From NCBI RefSeq assembly GCF_030269485.1, contig NZ_BSTL01000005.1, positions 463 to 44,912 of the forward strand: DNA of 44,450 nt, written 5' to 3'. This document shows positions 41,359-44,450 of the stretch, one piece after another. Every line of letters starts with the position of its first letter. The stretch's first letter is position 1. Source of the stretch: Actinoplanes sp. NBRC 103695. GTDB taxonomy: Bacteria > Actinomycetota > Actinomycetes > Mycobacteriales > Micromonosporaceae. The notes beneath the pieces were generated by a model that did no database searches, had not been told where the DNA came from, and was given only the letters and a program-made list of their open reading frames with translations. The translations under genes and the position numbers were made by a program.

Positions 41359-43610
41359 CCCTTCTCCAGGAACTCGGCGCGTTCCTCGTCGACCAGCGCG
41401 GTCACCGACGCGGCCAGCGCGGGGTAGCGCGACAGCGTCGGATCGTCCTCGACGAGTGAAGCGGCCTCGGCGCGCGCCTCCTTGATGAGCTTCTCGTCCC
41501 GCAGCAGCGACAGCAAGCGCAAATGCGAATGCCTCCCGGATTGCGAGGCGCCCAGCACGTCGCCCTCCCGGCGTTGCTCCAGGTCGATCTCGGAAAGCTT
41601 GAAGCCGTCCGTGGTGGACGCCACCGCCTCCAGCCGCTCCCGGGCGTTCGACCCCTCTGCTGCCTCGCTGACCAGCAGGCAGATGCCGGCGGCCGAACCC
41701 CGGCCCACCCGGCCCCGCAACTGGTGCAGCTGGGAGACGCCGAACCGGTCGGCGTCCATGATGATCATCACGGTGGCGTTGGGCACGTCCACGCCCACCT
41801 CGATCACCGTGGTCGCCACCAGCACGTCCAGGTCGCCGCCCGCGAACGAGCGCATCACCGCGTCCTTCTCGTCGGCCGGCAGCTTGCCGTGCAGCACGCC
41901 GATCCGCAGTCCCTTGAGCGGCCCCTCCTCGAGGATCGGCGCCACCTCGGTCACGGCCAGCGGAGGCCGCTTGGTCGACTCGCCGTCCGCAGCCCCGCCA
42001 CCACCCTTGGCCGGACTAAAGGCAGCGTCACTCAGCGGCTCGCCGTCCTCGTTGTCGTCGCCGGGCCCGGTGCCGATCCGCGGGCACACCACGTACGCCT
42101 GATGGCCCTTCTGCACCTCCTCGCGCAGCCGGCGCCACGCGCGGTCCAGGAAGGCCGGTTTCTCCAGGGCGGGCACGACATGCGAGGCGATCGGCGAACG
42201 GCCGCGCGGCAACTGGGACAGCACCGACGTCTCCAGGTCGCCGTAGACCGTCATCGCCACGGTGCGGGGGATGGGCGTCGCGGTCATCACCAGCACGTGT
42301 GGCGGCTGGGCGGCCTTCGCGCGCAACGCGTCCCGCTGCTCCACCCCGAAGCGGTGCTGCTCGTCCACCACGACCAGGCCCAGATCCTTGAAGTCCACCC
42401 CCTCGTACAGCAGGGCGTGGGTGCCGATCACGATGCCGGCGGTGCCGTCCGCGACCGTGGCCAGCGCCGCCCGCCGCGCCTTCGCCCCCTGCGAACCGGT
42501 GACCAGGGTGATCCGGGTGCCGTCCGGGCCACCGTCGATCTCACCGGCCCGGCCGAGCGGCCCGAGCTGGGCGCTGATCCCGCGGAAGTGCTGGGTGGCG
42601 AGCACCTCGGTGGGGGCGAGCAGAGCCGCCTGCCCACCGGCGTCGACGACCTGAAGCATCGCGCGTACCGAAACCAAGGTTTTGCCCGAACCCACCTCGC
42701 CCTGCAGCAGCCGGTGCATCGGGTGCGGCCGGGCCAGGTCGGCGGCGATCTCGACCCCGACGTCGCGCTGGCCCTCGGTCAGCTCGTAGGGCAGCGACGC
42801 GTCGAACCTCGCGAGCAAACCGGCCTCGGCGGGGGGTCGCGCGATTGCCGGTGCGGCGGCCGCGCGGGCCTTGCGCTGCACCAGAGTCAGCTGTACGGCG
42901 AAGGCCTCGTCCCACTTGAGCCGGTACTGCGCCCGGTACATGTCCTCCTTGGAGCTCGGCCGGTGGATCTCGTGCAGGGCCTTCCCGATGCCCACCAGGC
43001 TGTTCGTCGCCCGGGTGGCCGGTGGCAGCGGGTCGTCCGGCGGCTGAAAGGTGTCCAGCACGGTCCGCACGCACTTGGCGATCACCCAGGTCGGCACCGC
43101 CTGCGCCGCCGGGTAGACCGGGATCAGCGCGCCCGCGAACTCCTCGATCTCCTCGGCCGCCTCGTCCTCCGTCGCGTCCGCCGACAGCAGCTGGTAGGCC
43201 GGGCCGTTGAGCTGCCGCTTGCCCCGGAAATCGGTCACCTTCCCGGCGAAGAGACCCCATCTTCCGGTACGCAGCTCGCGCTGCCGCCACGCCTGATTGA
43301 AGAACGTGCAGCTGAGCGTGGCGCCGGACCCGTCGCCGATGGTGACCTCGAGCATCGAACCGCGGCGCTGCCGCATCGGCCGCACATTGATCGAGCGCAC
43401 CTGCGCCAGCAACGTGACCTGCTCGCCGACCTCGAGCTTGCGCATGTCGGTGTGCTCGCCACGCTCGTCGTAGCGCCGAGGGAAGTGGTAGACCAGATCG
43501 CCTGCGGTGTGCAGGTCCAGATGCTCGGCGAGCGCCTTCGCGGTCTTGTCGCCGAGCACCTTGCCGAGCGGCGTCGTGGTCGTGGTGGCGGCGGTCGTCG
43601 TCTCGCTCAC
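41355..43610 (-). CDS. recG: ATP-dependent DNA helicase RecG
   Basis: Branch-migrates Holliday junctions and reverses stalled forks. The 751-aa protein has an N-terminal wedge/OB domain (TLSCTFFNQAWRQRELRTGRW), Walker A LLQGEVGSGKT, the DEQH box VVDEQHRFGVEQRDALR, MTATPIPRTVAM, and helicase motifs V/VI (VLVATTVIEVGVDVPNATVMII, QLHQLRGRVGRGS). A Gly/Ser-rich insert of about 30 residues (AFSPAKGGGGAADGESTK) interrupts the second helicase half. GTG 43610 overlaps the stop of the upstream DAK gene by 4 bp. Confidence 0.97.
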   Translation of the reverse strand: MSETTTAATTTTTPLGKVLGDKTAKALAEHLDLHTAGDLVYHFPRRYDERGEHTDMRKLEVGEQVTLLAQVRSINVRPMRQRRGSMLEVTIGDGSGATLSCTFFNQAWRQRELRTGRWGLFAGKVTDFRGKRQLNGPAYQLLSADATEDEAAEEIEEFAGALIPVYPAAQAVPTWVIAKCVRTVLDTFQPPDDPLPPATRATNSLVGIGKALHEIHRPSSKEDMYRAQYRLKWDEAFAVQLTLVQRKARAAAAPAIARPPAEAGLLARFDASLPYELTEGQRDVGVEIAADLARPHPMHRLLQGEVGSGKTLVSVRAMLQVVDAGGQAALLAPTEVLATQHFRGISAQLGPLGRAGEIDGGPDGTRITLVTGSQGAKARRAALATVADGTAGIVIGTHALLYEGVDFKDLGLVVVDEQHRFGVEQRDALRAKAAQPPHVLVMTATPIPRTVAMTVYGDLETSVLSQLPRGRSPIASHVVPALEKPAFLDRAWRRLREEVQKGHQAYVVCPRIGTGPGDDNEDGEPLSDAAFSPAKGGGGAADGESTKRPPLAVTEVAPILEEGPLKGLRIGVLHGKLPADEKDAVMRSFAGGDLDVLVATTVIEVGVDVPNATVMIIMDADRFGVSQLHQLRGRVGRGSAAGICLLVSEAAEGSNARERLEAVASTTDGFKLSEIDLEQRREGDVLGASQSGRHSHLRLLSLLRDEKLIKEARAEAASLVEDDPTLSRYPALAASVTALVDEERAEFLEKG

Positions 43611-44450
43611 TCGACTCCTACCAAGAGGTGGTAACGCGGCTGCCCACCGGTGAAGGATTGCACCTCGGCGAACGGCCAGCCCTGGCTGATGTGTGCTCTC
43701 AGTCGCCCGTCCAGGCTGGCCGGCGCGTCCGCGCCCAGCACCAGCGTGACCAGCTCACCGCCGCCGCCGAGCATCCGGTCGGCGAGCCGGCAGGCCACCT
43801 CGGCGAGGTCGTCGCCGATGATGTGCACCTCGCCGTCGACCAGCCCGAGCAGGTCACCGGGCCGGCACCGCCCCGCGACGGTCAGCGCCTCCCGCCGGGC
43901 CGTGCACACCTCGCCGTACCGGCAGGCGCCCGCGGCCTCGGCCATGGCGATCACGTCGTCCGCGAACGACCGCCCCGCATCCCGCACGGCCAGGGCGGCC
44001 ATCGCCTGCACCGGCGACGAGGTCGGCACGACACTCGCCCGGATCCCCCGCTCGGCGGCCTCACGCGCCGCCGCACTGGCCACCGCGTGAGTGTTGGCAT
44101 CGTTGGGCAGCAGCACGACCCGGCCCGCGCCGGTCCGCTCGATCGCCTCGATCATCTCGGCGATCGAGGGGTTCCGGTCGACGACGACTGTCCCCTCCGC
44201 CACGAACAACGCCGTCAGCCCGTCCCCGGCGGCCACGACAACGGCCCCGCGCGCCGTCCGCCCGTCCGCCCGCGCCGTCCGCCCGTCCGCGTCATCGACC
44301 CGCCGTCGAGGCTCCGCCGGAAGCTCGTCCAACTCGTCCAGCCCGTCCCGTCCGTCCAGCCCGTCCCCGCCGTGCTCATGCGCGTGCTCGCCGCCCAGCC
44401 CGTCCCAGGTGCGCTCGCCGCCCAGCTGATCTCGGGCGCGTTCGCCGCCT
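43607..44450 (-). CDS. DAK2-domain (FakA-like) protein, C-terminal part; gene continues past the window
   Basis: The frame is open from the window end to the stop at 43607 (281 codons visible). The C-terminal part (VVVAAGDGLTALFVAEGTVVV, RVVLLPNDANTHAVASAAA, DVIAMAEAAGACRYGEVCTARREALTV, AHISQGWPFAEVQSFTGGQP) matches the C-terminal half of DAK-phosphatase/FakA-type proteins, which phosphorylate fatty acids or related acceptors. The N-terminal DAK2 kinase domain must lie outside. The visible linker is low complexity: LGGER and DGLDG units and ADGRTAR twice. The gene is normally upstream of recG in actinomycetes, as here. Confidence 0.85.
   Translation of the reverse strand, partial: GGERARDQLGGERTWDGLGGEHAHEHGGDGLDGRDGLDELDELPAEPRRRVDDADGRTARADGRTARGAVVVAAGDGLTALFVAEGTVVVDRNPSIAEMIEAIERTGAGRVVLLPNDANTHAVASAAAREAAERGIRASVVPTSSPVQAMAALAVRDAGRSFADDVIAMAEAAGACRYGEVCTARREALTVAGRCRPGDLLGLVDGEVHIIGDDLAEVACRLADRMLGGGGELVTLVLGADAPASLDGRLRAHISQGWPFAEVQSFTGGQPRYHLLVGVE

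Overview
The window is high-GC, gene-dense actinobacterial chromosome. Codon use strongly favours G/C in third positions, GTG starts are common, and neighbouring genes often overlap by 4 bp (ATGA/GTGA). Two marks point to an actinomycete, most likely a Micromonosporaceae/Actinoplanes-type organism: a HU protein with a long lysine/alanine tail, and the linkage ndgR / leuC-leuD-hup and ppk-mutT1. The mycobacterial chromosome has a comparable leuC-leuD-hupB-mutT1-ppk1-fbiD-gpsA neighbourhood. The genus is an inference; there is no rRNA here.

Layout. 1-262 is a 70-bp tandem repeat, followed by a small unknown gene on the minus strand. 730-6875 holds branched-chain amino-acid genes: leuB, ilvE and cimA on the plus strand, with a tyrosine phosphatase and an endonuclease/exonuclease/phosphatase-family protein on the minus strand. 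cimA is preceded by a 14-codon leader peptide rich in Leu/Val/Ile and an intrinsic terminator 37 nt before its start codon, the signature of ribosome-mediated attenuation. leuB has a weaker version of the same arrangement. 6957-11341 (minus) carries a Tat-exported glycosidase-like protein under a LacI-type palindrome, and an M16 peptidase pair with one zinc-site subunit and one without. 11475-17244 (plus) is a compact run: MoxR ATPase, DUF58, VWA membrane protein, HtrA-like protease, response regulator, histidine kinase. An ArfB-like ribosome-rescue factor follows. 17800-21717 holds accessory enzymes and a divergent TetR/NmrA pair sharing a 9-bp start-to-start gap with a palindromic operator across it.

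21782-22006 encodes tRNA-Gln(CUG) and tRNA-Glu(CUC), followed by a 30-bp tandem repeat, a metallo-beta-lactamase-fold lactonase-like gene, and about 800 bp without genes that is full of degenerate palindromes and short tandem arrays. 23709-28932 has ndgR divergent from leuC-leuD (leuC looks leaderless), then hup, a small membrane protein and mutT1. 28060-32063 (minus) is a likely cofC/fbiD, OB-fold protein, ppk, mutT1 operon. 32276-40599 (plus) holds plsC, gpsA, a Cys/Met-metabolism PLP enzyme and a giant 1826-residue single-chain biotin carboxylase/BCCP/carboxyltransferase. 40565-44450 (minus) is a DAK2-domain gene (truncated by the window end), recG, DUF952 and a P-loop kinase, all overlapping by 4 bp.

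How it works together. leuB, ilvE, cimA, leuC and leuD make leucine and isoleucine precursors. They appear to use different controls: two candidate attenuators, a palindrome at ilvE, and NdgR at leuCD. The most notable features are the attenuators, a changed metal-site residue in CimA, the eukaryote-style single-chain carboxylase, and a set of palindromic and tandem repeats in intergenic DNA.
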